Below, in pieces: positions 26,111 through 35,542 of a DNA stretch of 64,000 nt. The DNA is taken from contig NZ_JAASAG010000002.1 of assembly GCF_012726265.1 (NCBI RefSeq), positions 620,001 to 684,000 on the forward strand. The letters are read 5' to 3'. This DNA is from Streptomyces sp. HNM0575 (GTDB lineage Bacteria > Actinomycetota > Actinomycetes > Streptomycetales > Streptomycetaceae). The notes below the pieces were generated by a model that had not been told where the DNA came from, did no database searches, and saw only the letters and a program-made list of their open reading frames with translations. Position 1 is the stretch's first letter. Each line of letters starts with the position of its first letter. A program made the translations under genes and the position numbers.

Positions 26111-27978
26111 GGGCGCACCTCATGACTCTCGGGGGCCTCTCGACTGTTGCGGACCCCGCCGCTCCTGCCGCTCTCAGCGGCCTTACCGCCCTCGTGGATC
26201 CGTGCACCCTCGCCGTGGGGGCCGGTGATCGCGGGCAGGTGGTCGGTCCGTACGCCGGTGGGGAGCAGCCGCACGATCTCCACCTGCCCGAACGTCATGT
26301 CCACGGACAGCTTCAGCGTTCCCTCCTCCTTGTCCTTGCCGTCCTCCTTGCCGTCCTCCGCACCGGCCCCCGTACCGGCGGCCGGCAGCGACCAGTGCTC
26401 ATGCCTGTGGAAGCCGCCGGACCGCTCCACCACGAAGTGCTCCCCCTCGGGGTCGGTCGGTGTGGGGAGCCGGAGTTCGCCTGCGGTGAGGTCCGCGGCC
26501 AGTTCGACGCGGGTGTCGCTCGGGACGATCACCTTGAGCGCGCCGATGCCGACGCGCGCCTCGGTGCGCACGGTCTTGCGGCCGTCGCCGAAGCGCATCT
26601 CGCTCAGGTCGAGTTCGGCGGCGCCGCCGTCGAGTTCGTACGTGCGGGCCACGTCCCCGGCGGAGACCGGTGCCCATGCCACCTCGCGCCAGTCGGTGCC
26701 GATGCTCTTCGGGATCAGGGAGGCGCCCGCGAGCATCACGGCGGTGACCACGGCCAGGAACACGGTGCCGAAACCGATCCGCCCCGCGAACGCGCCGACG
26801 ACGAAACCCAGCCCGTACACCGCGAGCGCACAGGCAAGTCCCACGGTGAGGCTCGTGCCGAGCGGCCGCGACTCCCAGCCGGGAGCGGCTCCCGCCAGCG
26901 CCGCCGCCGAGGCCAGCAGCGCCACGAGCCCGCCGAAGGAACGCTCGCGCCGCCGTCCCACACGGACCGCGCCGCCGCCACGCCTGCGGAACCGGCCGGG
27001 CGCCGCCCCGCGTACGTCCGCGGGGGTCTCCGCGTCCTCCGGGCCCCACAGGTATCCGGTGTCGTGAGGGGCGCCGGCGCCGTCCTTCGTCAGGGGCTCG
27101 CGCCACCACGACGGCGTCGCCGGTACGGGCGGTGCCTGCGTCTCCGGGGGCGCATCTGCGACCGCGTGCGCCGTGGTGGGGTCGACCGGAGCGCCGACGG
27201 CCTCGGCGGCCTCCGCCTCGCGGCGATGGTGCGACCAGTACGCGGCGCCGCCGACCGCCGCCACGAGCAGCAGGGAGAAGGGCGTACTGCGGCTGCCGAG
27301 CGAGGCGAGGAAGAGACCGCAGCCCACGAGGGCCACGAGGATCGCGGAGAGCGTCGTGCCCTCGACGCGGCCCGACAGCAGCCACCGTGCCTCGTTCTGC
27401 CGCTCGCCCTCGGCGGGGATCAGCAGCCAGGCGGCGCCGTAGAAGACCAGTCCGAGCCCGCCGACGACGGAGAGAACGACCAGCGGCACTCGGAAGATGA
27501 CGGGGTCGAGGCCGAATTGGCGGCCGAGTCCCGAGCACACGCCCGCGACGACCTTGGGACGGCGGCTGCGCGTGAGGCGGGGCGCGGCGGGCGGCGGTGT
27601 GCGCCCATCGGTGCCGGAATCCGCCCCGGCTCCCCAGTCCGGGCCTGCGTTGGTGCCCGCACCCGAGCCTGCACCGGTCCCCGATCCGGTGCCGGGGCCC
27701 GATCCGGTGCCGGGGCCCGCCGCGGCCCAAGTGCCCCCGCCGGCACGGGCGTCGGCGGCAGCACCCGTACCGGCACCGGCATCCGTACCGGCGTCGGCGG
27801 CAGCACCCTCATCACGGTCACGGTCACGGTCGCCGTCACCGCTGCCGCGATCACCGTCGCCGCTGCGATCACCACTTCCGCTGCCGCTTCCGGTGCCGCG
27901 ATCACCGTCGCCGCCCCCACCGCCGCGCGCACCCCGGCTGTCGCCGCCCTCCGGTGCCCGCTCGTCGTCCTCGGTCAT
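26107..27978 (-). CDS. PspC-domain envelope-stress membrane protein
   Basis: 623 residues from ATG 27978. Residues 1-137 are low complexity (Asp/Gly/Arg/Ser/Ala). A PspC domain starts at about 138 (RRPKVVAGVCSGLGRQFGLD, ending AAWLLIPAEGE). Further helices (ILVALVGCGLFLASLG, FSLLLVAAVGGAAYW, LVALLASAAALAGA, GLACALAVYGLGFVVGAFAG, FGTVFLAVVTAVMLAGA) precede a C-terminal beta-rich region with DGGAAELDLSEMRFGDG and IGALKVIVPSD, like LiaF/YvqF C-terminal domains. It is divergent from a PspC-histidine kinase and a LuxR regulator, so it is probably the third component or a target of that system. Confidence 0.88.
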   Translation of the reverse strand: MTEDDERAPEGGDSRGARGGGGGDGDRGTGSGSGSGDRSGDGDRGSGDGDRDRDRDEGAAADAGTDAGAGTGAAADARAGGGTWAAAGPGTGSGPGTGSGTGAGSGAGTNAGPDWGAGADSGTDGRTPPPAAPRLTRSRRPKVVAGVCSGLGRQFGLDPVIFRVPLVVLSVVGGLGLVFYGAAWLLIPAEGERQNEARWLLSGRVEGTTLSAILVALVGCGLFLASLGSRSTPFSLLLVAAVGGAAYWSHHRREAEAAEAVGAPVDPTTAHAVADAPPETQAPPVPATPSWWREPLTKDGAGAPHDTGYLWGPEDAETPADVRGAAPGRFRRRGGGAVRVGRRRERSFGGLVALLASAAALAGAAPGWESRPLGTSLTVGLACALAVYGLGFVVGAFAGRIGFGTVFLAVVTAVMLAGASLIPKSIGTDWREVAWAPVSAGDVARTYELDGGAAELDLSEMRFGDGRKTVRTEARVGIGALKVIVPSDTRVELAADLTAGELRLPTPTDPEGEHFVVERSGGFHRHEHWSLPAAGTGAGAEDGKEDGKDKEEGTLKLSVDMTFGQVEIVRLLPTGVRTDHLPAITGPHGEGARIHEGGKAAESGRSGGVRNSREAPESHEVRP

Positions 27979-28159
27979 GCGCCTATGGTGTCGCGCCGCT
28001 CCCGTACGCCACATCGGGGCCCGTCCCCTACAGGACCCTGAATAGCGGCCCTTTTCCGCGACCGGTCCCGCGACCGGTCCCGCCTCGGCCGTCCACAGCC
28101 GTATGCGGCCATATGCCGCCGCGTACGGGACGGGGATCCCTGCGCAGGCAAGGGGGAGG

Positions 28160-28177
28160 ATCAGGGTCCACCCTGAT
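28160..28177. promoter_or_regulatory. Palindrome ATCAGGGT-CC-ACCCTGAT before the PspC kinase gene
   Basis: Two perfect 8-bp arms around CC, 34 bp before the kinase ATG and within the 233-bp region shared with the divergent PspC gene. The symmetry and place suit a dimeric LuxR-type response regulator, most simply the one encoded at 29882-30679 acting on its own locus. This is an inference. Confidence 0.6.
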
Positions 28178-28211
28178 GTCTCACCCCCCACGAACGTGTG
28201 ACGATCGGTCC

Positions 28212-29885
28212 ATGACCCCCGCCTCCCCGACCGCTTCCGGCTCCGGCACGGGCTCCGGCGCCGCGCACGCGGCCGCGGGCTTCCCCCCAGGCGGAACCGG
28301 CTTCCCTCCGGGAGGAACCAGCGTCCCCCCAGGCGGAACCGGCGTCTCCCCTGGAGGAACCGGTGTCCCCCCTGGAGGGACAGGCCACGGGGACCAGCCG
28401 GGCGGGCAGCATCCAGGAGGAGGCCCGCCCCCCGCCGACGACGATGCCTCTCCGCCCCCGCTGCGCAAGCTCTACCGCAGTGCCGAGGGCCGCATGCTCG
28501 GGGGCGTCGCGCGGGGCCTGGCAGGGCACTTGGGGCTGCCCGTCTCCTGGGTGCGCATCGTCTTCATCGCGCTCACCGTGACGAACGGGCTGGGGGTGCT
28601 GCTGTACGCGGCGTTCTGGTTCGTCGTGCCGCTGGGCACCAGCGGCGTCGCCACCGGCGGCGTCGGCGGCCCCGGCACCGGAACCGCCACGGGAACCGCG
28701 GACGCCACCCGCCCCGGCACCCGGGGCACCGGCCGCAACCGCAAGTCCACCGGCCCGGCCTCCCCCGGCACCGCCGGTAGACCGAAAGACGGGGACGGGA
28801 ACGGGCACGAGGACGAGGAGGGGGACGTCTGGTCCCGCCTCCGCGTGCGCAAGCCCGACAAGGGTCAGCTCTTCGCCGTACTGGCCCTGCTCGTCGGCGC
28901 GGGCGTGATCGCCGACAACCTCCAGCTGGGACGGGTCAACACCTATGTGTGGCCGGTGCTGTTGATAGGTCTCGGGGTCGTACTGGTCTGGCGCCAGGCC
29001 GACGACGCCCGCCGTGCGCACTGGGCCGAGGTCACCCGCCGCCGCGGTCTCGTGCCGATCGCGCGCAGCGCGGCCGGCGTGGTGCTGGTGGCGGTCGGCG
29101 TCAGCGGAATCGTCGTTGTGCAGGGCTCGGCGAGCAGCCTCGGGCCCGTGCTTCAGGCCGCGATGGCCGTGCTCGTCGGTGTCGCGCTGCTGGCCGGTCC
29201 GTATCTCGTACGGATGATGCAGGACCTCTCCGAGGAACGGCTGATGCGCATCCGCGCACAGGAAAGGGCCGAAGTCGCCGCCCACGTACACGACTCCGTG
29301 CTGCACACCCTCACGCTCATCCAGCGCAGCGCCGACGATCCCCGCGAAGTCGCCCGCCTCGCCCGTGCCCAGGAGCGCGAGCTGCGCAACTGGCTCTACA
29401 AGCCGCACGGATACGGCAAGGAGGAGGACCAGAAGCCGCGGACCCTCTCCGAAGCGGTCAAGGCGACGGCGGCGGACGTCGAGGACCATCACGGCGTGCC
29501 GATCGAGGTCGTCTGCGTCGGCGACTGCCCGCTCGACGAGGGCCTGGACGCCCAGATCCAGGCCGCGCGCGAGGCGATGGTGAACGCCGCGAAGTACGGT
29601 GGGGACGCCGCCGCCGGAGGTCAGGGGGGAGGCGCCGCCCGTCCCGGAGGCCTCGTGGGAGGAGCGGTCCAGGTCTTCGCGGAGGTTGAGGGCCGCACGG
29701 TCTTCGTCTCCGTACGCGACCGGGGGCCCGGCTTCGACCCGGACTCGGTGCCGGAGGACCGGATGGGCGTGCGCGAGTCGATCGTCGGACGCATGCGGCG
29801 CCACGGGGGTACGGCCAGGCTGCGGTCGACGCCCGGCGAGGGGACAGAGGTGGAGCTCGAAATGGAGAGGGCGGCCCAGTCGTGA
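28212..29885 (+). CDS. PspC-domain sensor histidine kinase
   Basis: 557 residues from ATG 28212. Residues 25-60 are five PPGGT repeats; a PspC domain follows (LYRSAEGRMLGGVARGLAGHLGL, membrane helix to FWFVVPLG). Then come more helices, a HisKA_3-type dimer/phosphoacceptor region (AAHVHDSVLHTLTLIQ) and an HATPase with N-box REAMVNAAKY and G1 box DRGPGFD. A short Gly-rich insert sits between N-box and G1. The start is chosen because the upstream open frame is a shadow of the PspC gene. It phosphorylates the regulator encoded next, with which it overlaps by 4 bp. LiaS/EsrS-type envelope sensors are the closest known analogues. Confidence 0.92.
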   Translation: MTPASPTASGSGTGSGAAHAAAGFPPGGTGFPPGGTSVPPGGTGVSPGGTGVPPGGTGHGDQPGGQHPGGGPPPADDDASPPPLRKLYRSAEGRMLGGVARGLAGHLGLPVSWVRIVFIALTVTNGLGVLLYAAFWFVVPLGTSGVATGGVGGPGTGTATGTADATRPGTRGTGRNRKSTGPASPGTAGRPKDGDGNGHEDEEGDVWSRLRVRKPDKGQLFAVLALLVGAGVIADNLQLGRVNTYVWPVLLIGLGVVLVWRQADDARRAHWAEVTRRRGLVPIARSAAGVVLVAVGVSGIVVVQGSASSLGPVLQAAMAVLVGVALLAGPYLVRMMQDLSEERLMRIRAQERAEVAAHVHDSVLHTLTLIQRSADDPREVARLARAQERELRNWLYKPHGYGKEEDQKPRTLSEAVKATAADVEDHHGVPIEVVCVGDCPLDEGLDAQIQAAREAMVNAAKYGGDAAAGGQGGGAARPGGLVGGAVQVFAEVEGRTVFVSVRDRGPGFDPDSVPEDRMGVRESIVGRMRRHGGTARLRSTPGEGTEVELEMERAAQS

Positions 29886-30679
29886 CGGACGAGACAGCAG
29901 GCACCACCGGAGACGGCGGCCCGGACCCGGCGGGAGGCCCGCAAGGGACGCCGGACACCCGCGATACGGCAGGCACGGGCGGAACGGCCGGCCCGAGCGG
30001 CCCCGCCCAGCCCGGGTCACGCCACGTCCGCGTGGTCCTCGTCGACGACCACCGGATGTTCCGCGCGGGCGTCCAGGCGGAGATCGGCCGTACCGACGAG
30101 ACGGGCGTCGACGTCGTCGGCGAGGCCGGAGACGTGGAGCAGGCCGTCTCCGTCATCGCCGCGACCCGCCCCGAGGTCGTACTGCTCGACGTGCACCTGC
30201 CGGGCGGAGGCGGGGTCGAAGTGCTGCGGCGCAGCGCCTCGTTGACGGGTGCCGCGGACTCCCCCGTGCGCTTCCTCGCCCTGTCCGTGTCCGACGCCGC
30301 CGAGGACGTCATCGGCGTCATCCGCGGTGGCGCGCGCGGCTACGTCACGAAGACCATCACCGGCACCGACCTGGTCGACGCGATCTTCCGCGTCTCCGAC
30401 GGCGACGCCGTCTTCTCGCCCCGCCTCGCGGGCTTCGTCCTGGACGCCTTCGCCTCCACCGACGCCCCGCCCGTCGACGAGGACCTCGACCGCCTCACCC
30501 AGCGCGAGCGCGAGGTGCTGCGCCTGATCGCGCGCGGCTACGCGTACAAGGAAGTGGCCAAGCAGCTCTTCATCTCGGTGAAGACCGTCGAGTCCCATGT
30601 CTCCGCGGTCCTCCGCAAGCTCCAGCTCTCCAACCGCCACGAACTCACCCGCTGGGCGGCCGCTCGCCGCCTCGTCTGA
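29882..30679 (+). CDS. LuxR-family response regulator partner of the PspC kinase
   Basis: 265 residues from GTG 29882 (GTGA overlap). An unusual N-terminal extension of about 45 Gly/Thr/Pro-rich residues precedes the receiver domain (VRVVLVDDHRMFRAG; phospho-Asp in VVLLDVHLPG; Lys in GYVTKTI). The C-terminus is a LuxR HTH (LTQREREVLRLIARGYAYKEVAKQLF, SVKTVESHVS) cut here in two parts. NarL/LiaR/EsrR type. The likely operator is the palindrome at 28160-28177. Confidence 0.94.
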   Translation: MTDETAGTTGDGGPDPAGGPQGTPDTRDTAGTGGTAGPSGPAQPGSRHVRVVLVDDHRMFRAGVQAEIGRTDETGVDVVGEAGDVEQAVSVIAATRPEVVLLDVHLPGGGGVEVLRRSASLTGAADSPVRFLALSVSDAAEDVIGVIRGGARGYVTKTITGTDLVDAIFRVSDGDAVFSPRLAGFVLDAFASTDAPPVDEDLDRLTQREREVLRLIARGYAYKEVAKQLFISVKTVESHVSAVLRKLQLSNRHELTRWAAARRLV

Positions 30680-30960
30680 CCGGGCCCGGGCCCCGGGTGG
30701 CGAGGTGGTCCGGTTCGCCGGGGACCGGGCCGTCGGCCGGAGGCCCCGTGACCTGGCCGGGGCTGGTGTACCGCACACTTGCTCTGGTTTCGGCTGCGGG
30801 CCATCGTCACAATGACGGAGGATAAGTCGCGTGGCCCGCTCACTTGTCGTGTTGGAAGCGGCGGGCTCGTGATCGACCGACGCCGGCCAGGGGGGATTTC
30901 GGGCCATCTGGTCAGCTGGGGCTTCGGGCGGCTGCGGGCACGTGCGCAGAGGTGTTCGCT

Positions 30961-32013
30961 ATGACTGAGCCACCGCAGGACCGTTACGGCAGTCCGCGGT
31001 CCAGGGGGCAGCGGCCTCCTCCCCCGCCGGTGCCGCGACAGCCGCCGCCGAAGCCCATGCCGTCGAGGCAGCCTCCGCCGCAGCCGCCGACCGCCGGCTT
31101 CGGCTACTGGGAGGCCGACGCGCAGCAACTGCCCCCGCGTCCGCCCGAGCCGCCGCAGCCTCCGCCCCAATCCCCCCAGCAGCAGCCTCCGTGGGCGACG
31201 TGGGAGCAGCCGCCGTGGGAGCCGTGGGACCGGTCGGAGTCGGAGCCGTCTCCGCCGTACGGCTATGACGATCCGTACGGGTACGAGTACAGGTACGGCT
31301 TCGGACCGGGCGGCCCGGGACCGTCCCCGTACGACTACGCGCGGATGGGGCCGCAGGAGACGGCGCGTTCGAAGACGAGGCTGACGGTGCTCATCGTCGG
31401 CACCCTCATCGCGCTGCTGCTCGCGGCCGGCGGCGTGTACTACATGGTCAAGAGCGAGAGCGGGGACGCCGGCGGAAGCGCGCAGAACGCACCGTCCCAG
31501 CCGGACCCCGCGGGCGAGCGCCCCGCGGGCGGGAAGTCGGGCGGCGCCCAGGACGGTGACGGCGGGAAGGGCAGCGGTAACGACCGGGACGGCGCGGGAG
31601 GTTCGGGGAACGGCGCCGGCCAGGGCCGCTTCACGGGGAAGTGGCGTTCGGGCGGCGGCGAGGCGCTGACGATCGGCAAGCAGCTGCGCTCCGGCAAGTC
31701 CGCCGGCAAGCAGGCCGTCTCGTACGACCGTCCCGGCCGCCTCAGCACATGCCCCGGCGTCGGCGAGGTGCGCAAGTCCGGCGCGTCGTTCCGGCTGGCG
31801 CTCAAGTGCGTCAACGGGAGCGTCAAGAGCGAACTCGGAGGCGACGCGGTCCGTTCCGGCGGCAAGCTCACCGTCGAGTGGGACGGCGGCAGCAGCGACG
31901 CCTTCGCCAAGCAGGGAGAGAAGAGCGGACAGAAAGAACAGAGCGGACAGAGCCGGCGGAACGAGCAGCGCGAGCAGAACGAGCAGAACGGGCGGCAGAG
32001 CGGGGACGGTTGA
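30961..32013 (+). CDS. Single-pass membrane protein with Pro-rich cytoplasmic region, function unknown
   Basis: 350 residues from ATG 30961. Residues 1-130 are Pro/Gln/Trp/Tyr-rich (PPPP, WEQPPWEPW, DDPYGYEYRYG). One membrane helix follows (TVLIVGTLIALLLAAGGVYYMV), then a Gly/Asp/Ser linker and a small extracellular domain with two Cys (STCPGVG and LKCVNG) that may be disulfide-bonded. The tail is Gln/Glu/Ser/Lys repeats. No family recognised. It follows the two-component pair after 281 bp. Confidence 0.78.
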   Translation: MTEPPQDRYGSPRSRGQRPPPPPVPRQPPPKPMPSRQPPPQPPTAGFGYWEADAQQLPPRPPEPPQPPPQSPQQQPPWATWEQPPWEPWDRSESEPSPPYGYDDPYGYEYRYGFGPGGPGPSPYDYARMGPQETARSKTRLTVLIVGTLIALLLAAGGVYYMVKSESGDAGGSAQNAPSQPDPAGERPAGGKSGGAQDGDGGKGSGNDRDGAGGSGNGAGQGRFTGKWRSGGGEALTIGKQLRSGKSAGKQAVSYDRPGRLSTCPGVGEVRKSGASFRLALKCVNGSVKSELGGDAVRSGGKLTVEWDGGSSDAFAKQGEKSGQKEQSGQSRRNEQREQNEQNGRQSGDG

Positions 32014-32119
32014 CGCACCCGCGACGGGCCGCCGGGTCCCCCGGCCACGGGTCCGGCCTCGCCGCCGCGCCCGCCGTCACGCCCCCGCCGTCAGGCTCTC
32101 CTCGTCGCGCTCCCCGCCG

Positions 32120-34174
32120 TCACGCCCCGCCAAGTCCGCGCACCTCGCGGGCCGACAACTCCCGGTCGAATGCCCGCACATCGTCGATCGTGCCCCTGAG
32201 CCCCTGGGAGGGCTCGCCGTCCACCAGCCCGCGCCCGGCCGTGAAGTCGCCGTTCGCCGGCCAGTCCCCGTCGTGGACGGCGGTGTCCTGGAGCCTTCCG
32301 TCGACGTACAGCCGTATCTCGTTGCCCGGGTCGTCGTAGACGCCGGTCAGCCGGGTCCAGACGCCCGCTCGGGGCGGGGAGCCGGAGAGCGCGACATCCT
32401 TGCCGGCGTCCGGGGAGTCGTCGACGGCGAGGCCCATCGACCAGCGGTCCTCGTCCGCGTCGTACTCGATGGCGAAGCCGCTGACCTCGTAGCCGTCCTG
32501 GCCGACGACGGTCTGGGTGCCGCCCTTGTCCAGGAGCTTCACACGCACCGATACGGAGAAGCTGCGCTCGGTGTCGAGCACGGAGCCCTCCGAGGAGACG
32601 TCCTGCGTGCCGTTGAACTCCAGCGCTCCCGCGACCGCACCGGGCAGCGGGTCGCCGAAGAGCGTCCCGACGATCCCACTGGCCGAAGTGTCCGCCGTGG
32701 TCGAGCCGTTGACCGTGTCGAAGAGCCACTCCAGCGCCGCGTCGACGGGCGGCGCGACCGGGCGCGCTTCCCCGTTGCCGCCGGTCCGCCCGTCGCCCCG
32801 CGGCGGCGGCGCGGTCGCCGTCGTCGTGACCGTCGAGGTGGCGGTGGCGGTCGCCGTGGTCGGCGACCCTCCGGGCGGCGGTACGGGAGCCTGCGAAGGC
32901 CCGCGCGCCGGCGGCGACTCGCTGTTCTGCGCCGGTTCCGGACGGAACGCCCCGGTGTAGGCGACGGCGACGACCAGCGAGGACAGGGCCACGACCGCCG
33001 CGCTCTGCATCACGCGCTTCGTACGGTGACGGCGCCTGCCGTCCCCCGGCCGGGCCTCCGCGCCGCCCGCGTTCGCCGAACCGCCCGAACCGCCCGGACC
33101 GCCCGGACCGCCCGAACCGCCCGAACCGCCGGTGCCTCCCTCGCCCCCGGAGCCGCCGATGCCGCGTAACACACCGGCCGGCAGGCTCACCGGACGCCGC
33201 GTCCACGCGGACAGCAACTCCCGCAGCCTGCCCGTCAGCCGGCTCTCGTACGAACGCTCCCCGCGCCGCCCGGCACCCGCCCCGAAGCGGACCCCGGCCC
33301 CGGCCCCGCGCCCGGCCTGCGCCGACCCGCCGCCGTCGTCCGCCTCCGCCCCGCGCCCGCCGCGCACCCCGGCCGCGGAGGACGAAGGCAGACCGGCGGC
33401 CGCGTACTCCGGGCCACCCCACGGCAGCAGCGCCTCCGCCAGCAGCGCCCCGCAGTGGACGTGCATCAGCCCGAGGTCCTCGACGGCCTGCGAGCAGTGC
33501 GCGCACCACTCCAGGTGCGGCATCAGCTCCGGTGCGGTCTCGATGGACTTCTGGTCCGCGTACGCGAGCACCGTGCGGCGGAGGCTGCGGCACTCGTCGT
33601 GCTCGATCTCCTGCTCGTGGATGCGTACATACGCGTTGTACAGCTCTCTGCGCGCCCGCCTTTCGAGGACCGAGACCTCGTCGGTCCCGCCGCCGAGCAG
33701 CTGGTCGATCCGCGCCACGCCGTCGTACTCGACCGTGTAGTGCCACAGCACGGTCTGCCCGGCGTCCGGGAGCGAGCCGAAGGCGCGGGCCGCCATGGAC
33801 GTACGGGGGAAGTCGTCGGCCGAGGAGTCGCCCCTGCCCTCCGACACATAGGCCTGGATCCAGGTGACCAACTCGCCGTGCAGCTCGCTGCGTTTGGCCG
33901 TGCCGGCCCAGTCGGCGGTCGTACGCAGCACGGAGCACAGCGCGTGCGGCCGCACGGCGCCGACGCGCACGCCCTCCCGCAGCGTCGTCGCCCGGCGCCA
34001 CGCGTTGCCGGCCAGCTCCTCCGCCGCCTCCGCGCCGACCGTGCACACCGCCGCGAACTCCCGCACCGCATGAAGGTGGCGCCGCTCGAGCTCATGGAGC
34101 GCGTCGCGATACGACTCGCCCTCCTCCCTTACCAGCGGGAGGAGTTCAGCATCTGACAGTCGCGCACATTCCAT
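32120..34174 (-). CDS. Sigma-like / anti-sigma zinc-finger / membrane / LamG fusion protein
   Basis: 684 residues from ATG 34174; a TTG at 34213 would add 13. Residues 1-90 (SDAELLPLVREEGESYRDAL, then EELAGNAWRRATT) resemble a degenerate ECF sigma region 2; 134-187 (SLPDAGQTVLWHYTVEYDGV to ARRELYNAYVRIHE) resembles region 4. His220-x3-Cys224-x2-Cys227 is the HxxxCxxC zinc motif of anti-sigma factors. A Gly/Ser/Pro linker, one membrane helix (about 388-408), a Pro/Thr/Ala stalk and a LamG/concanavalin-like domain (about 478-684; LEFNGTQDVS, GIVGTLFGDP) follow. A surface glycan-binding sensor fused to a transcription module is suggested; whether the sigma part works is unknown. Confidence 0.82.
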   Translation of the reverse strand: MECARLSDAELLPLVREEGESYRDALHELERRHLHAVREFAAVCTVGAEAAEELAGNAWRRATTLREGVRVGAVRPHALCSVLRTTADWAGTAKRSELHGELVTWIQAYVSEGRGDSSADDFPRTSMAARAFGSLPDAGQTVLWHYTVEYDGVARIDQLLGGGTDEVSVLERRARRELYNAYVRIHEQEIEHDECRSLRRTVLAYADQKSIETAPELMPHLEWCAHCSQAVEDLGLMHVHCGALLAEALLPWGGPEYAAAGLPSSSAAGVRGGRGAEADDGGGSAQAGRGAGAGVRFGAGAGRRGERSYESRLTGRLRELLSAWTRRPVSLPAGVLRGIGGSGGEGGTGGSGGSGGPGGPGGSGGSANAGGAEARPGDGRRRHRTKRVMQSAAVVALSSLVVAVAYTGAFRPEPAQNSESPPARGPSQAPVPPPGGSPTTATATATSTVTTTATAPPPRGDGRTGGNGEARPVAPPVDAALEWLFDTVNGSTTADTSASGIVGTLFGDPLPGAVAGALEFNGTQDVSSEGSVLDTERSFSVSVRVKLLDKGGTQTVVGQDGYEVSGFAIEYDADEDRWSMGLAVDDSPDAGKDVALSGSPPRAGVWTRLTGVYDDPGNEIRLYVDGRLQDTAVHDGDWPANGDFTAGRGLVDGEPSQGLRGTIDDVRAFDRELSAREVRGLGGA

Positions 34175-34428
34175 CCGTTCGCTTATCCCCAGACTCGACG
34201 GCGTCTCGATCAAGAGACGGATGCTCAGAGTGCATGGCCGATGACAGTACGAGGATAGGACGTACCGGATTCCGAATCGGCTCCATCGAGGAGCACACGA
34301 AAGTACGCCCGAAAACAGCGGGGCGGCAGGGCAGTTGGGCCCGGCGCCCGCCGGCGGGATCTTTCGCTTCTGTGACGCCTCCCTACGAGGCCCCGCCAGC
34401 CGGTGCGTTCGGGCCTACCATCGCGGAC

Positions 34429-35169
34429 ATGTCCCCCACCGGCTCCGGCCACGGCTCTCACCACGGCTCCGGCCACGACTCCGAAGACACCGGCGACCAC
34501 GCCCGCACCGGCCGCACCGGGCGCTCCGTCCGCTCCGTCCCCGGTCGGCGCCTCGTTCGCGACGTCGTGCTCGTCGTCGCCGCGCCCCTCGTGCTGGCGG
34601 GTTTCGGCCTCGGGCACCCGGGCGGGCTGCGGCCGCACAACGCCGTGCACTGGGCGGAGATGCACATCTGGCTGCTGCCGGTCTGGCCCCTGCTGGCGCT
34701 GGGCGTGGTGCTTCCGCTGTGGGGACGGCCGCGGCGGGACGCCACGGGCGCGGCCACCGTCGTCGCGCTGGCGGGCGCCTTCGGCTACGCCGTCTTCTAT
34801 ACCGGGCTCGACGCCGTCGCCGGCATCGGCGCGGGCATCGCCGAGCAGCACGGGGGCGGTCAGCGGCGCAAGGTCGTCAACCCGATGTTCGCCACCGGGG
34901 ACGCGCTCGGGCAGGCGGGCGTGTGGTGCCTGGTCGTCGCGGTCCTCGCGGCGTCGGTCGCACTGTGCCTGCGGTACGGGACGGCACGCGTGCTGCCGGG
35001 CACGGCGGTGCTGCTGGTGTGCTGCTGGTCCTTCTTCGACAGCCACATCTTCCATCCGCGTGGCGTGGTGACGATGCTGGGTTTCGCGCTCGGCTTCGCC
35101 CTGTGGGTGTGGGCCGCCGCGGCACGCCCGGCCAACAACCTTGCGTACGGGGGAAGTCCGCCTAGCTGA
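34429..35169 (+). CDS. Six-helix membrane protein with His-rich N-terminus, function unknown
   Basis: 246 residues. The start is GSGHGSHHGSGHDSEDTGDHA-like, rich in His and Asp and able to bind metal in principle. Membrane helices follow (VVLVVAAPLVLAGFGLG, IWLLPVWPLLALGVVLPLW, ATVVALAGAFGYAVFY, CLVVAVLAASVALCL, GTAVLLVCCWSFF, MLGFALGFALWVWAAA). TACCAT (34416-34421) ends seven bases before the ATG, so a leaderless mRNA is likely. The end overlaps the convergent SnoaL-like gene by 8 bp. Family not recognised. Confidence 0.8.
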   Translation: MSPTGSGHGSHHGSGHDSEDTGDHARTGRTGRSVRSVPGRRLVRDVVLVVAAPLVLAGFGLGHPGGLRPHNAVHWAEMHIWLLPVWPLLALGVVLPLWGRPRRDATGAATVVALAGAFGYAVFYTGLDAVAGIGAGIAEQHGGGQRRKVVNPMFATGDALGQAGVWCLVVAVLAASVALCLRYGTARVLPGTAVLLVCCWSFFDSHIFHPRGVVTMLGFALGFALWVWAAAARPANNLAYGGSPPS

Positions 35170-35542
35170 CGCGGCCGCCGAAGAAGACCTGCGTCTCGGT
35201 GAGACGGCCGTCGCGGACGGTTGCGACCTCGACGTTGCGGTGCACCTCGCCGGTCTTCAACTCGTACTCGTAGAGGAGGAAGACGTCGTCGCCTCCCGCC
35301 GGCGCCACCGAGAGGATCTCCTGCCGGCGCAGGCGGTCCGCCGTGGGGAAGCAGCGGGCGAAGAAGTCGGCCTTGCCGATGTGGTCGTCCTGCGGGCTGG
35401 TGAAGCGGTAGTCGTCGGCGATCAGCTGCTCCGCGCGTTCCCGGTCCTGCGCGATGTAGCTCTCCATGCAGGCCCGTACGACATCGGTCCCTGCGGAGCC
35501 GGTGGATGCCGTGGAGCCGGTGGATCCCGTGGAGCCGGTCAT
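35162..35542 (-). CDS. SnoaL/NTF2-like protein
   Basis: 126 residues from ATG 35542, seven bases after GGAAGGAG. The start carries Thr-Gly-Ser repeats. The NTF2-like core contains [39 protein letters not shown] and the C-terminal strand [19 protein letters not shown]. The fold covers ketosteroid isomerases, cyclases and non-enzymatic binding proteins; the function here cannot be set. It is divergent from the DinB-like gene. Confidence 0.85.
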   Translation of the reverse strand: MTGSTGSTGSTASTGSAGTDVVRACMESYIAQDRERAEQLIADDYRFTSPQDDHIGKADFFARCFPTADRLRRQEILSVAPAGGDDVFLLYEYELKTGEVHRNVEVATVRDGRLTETQVFFGGRVS

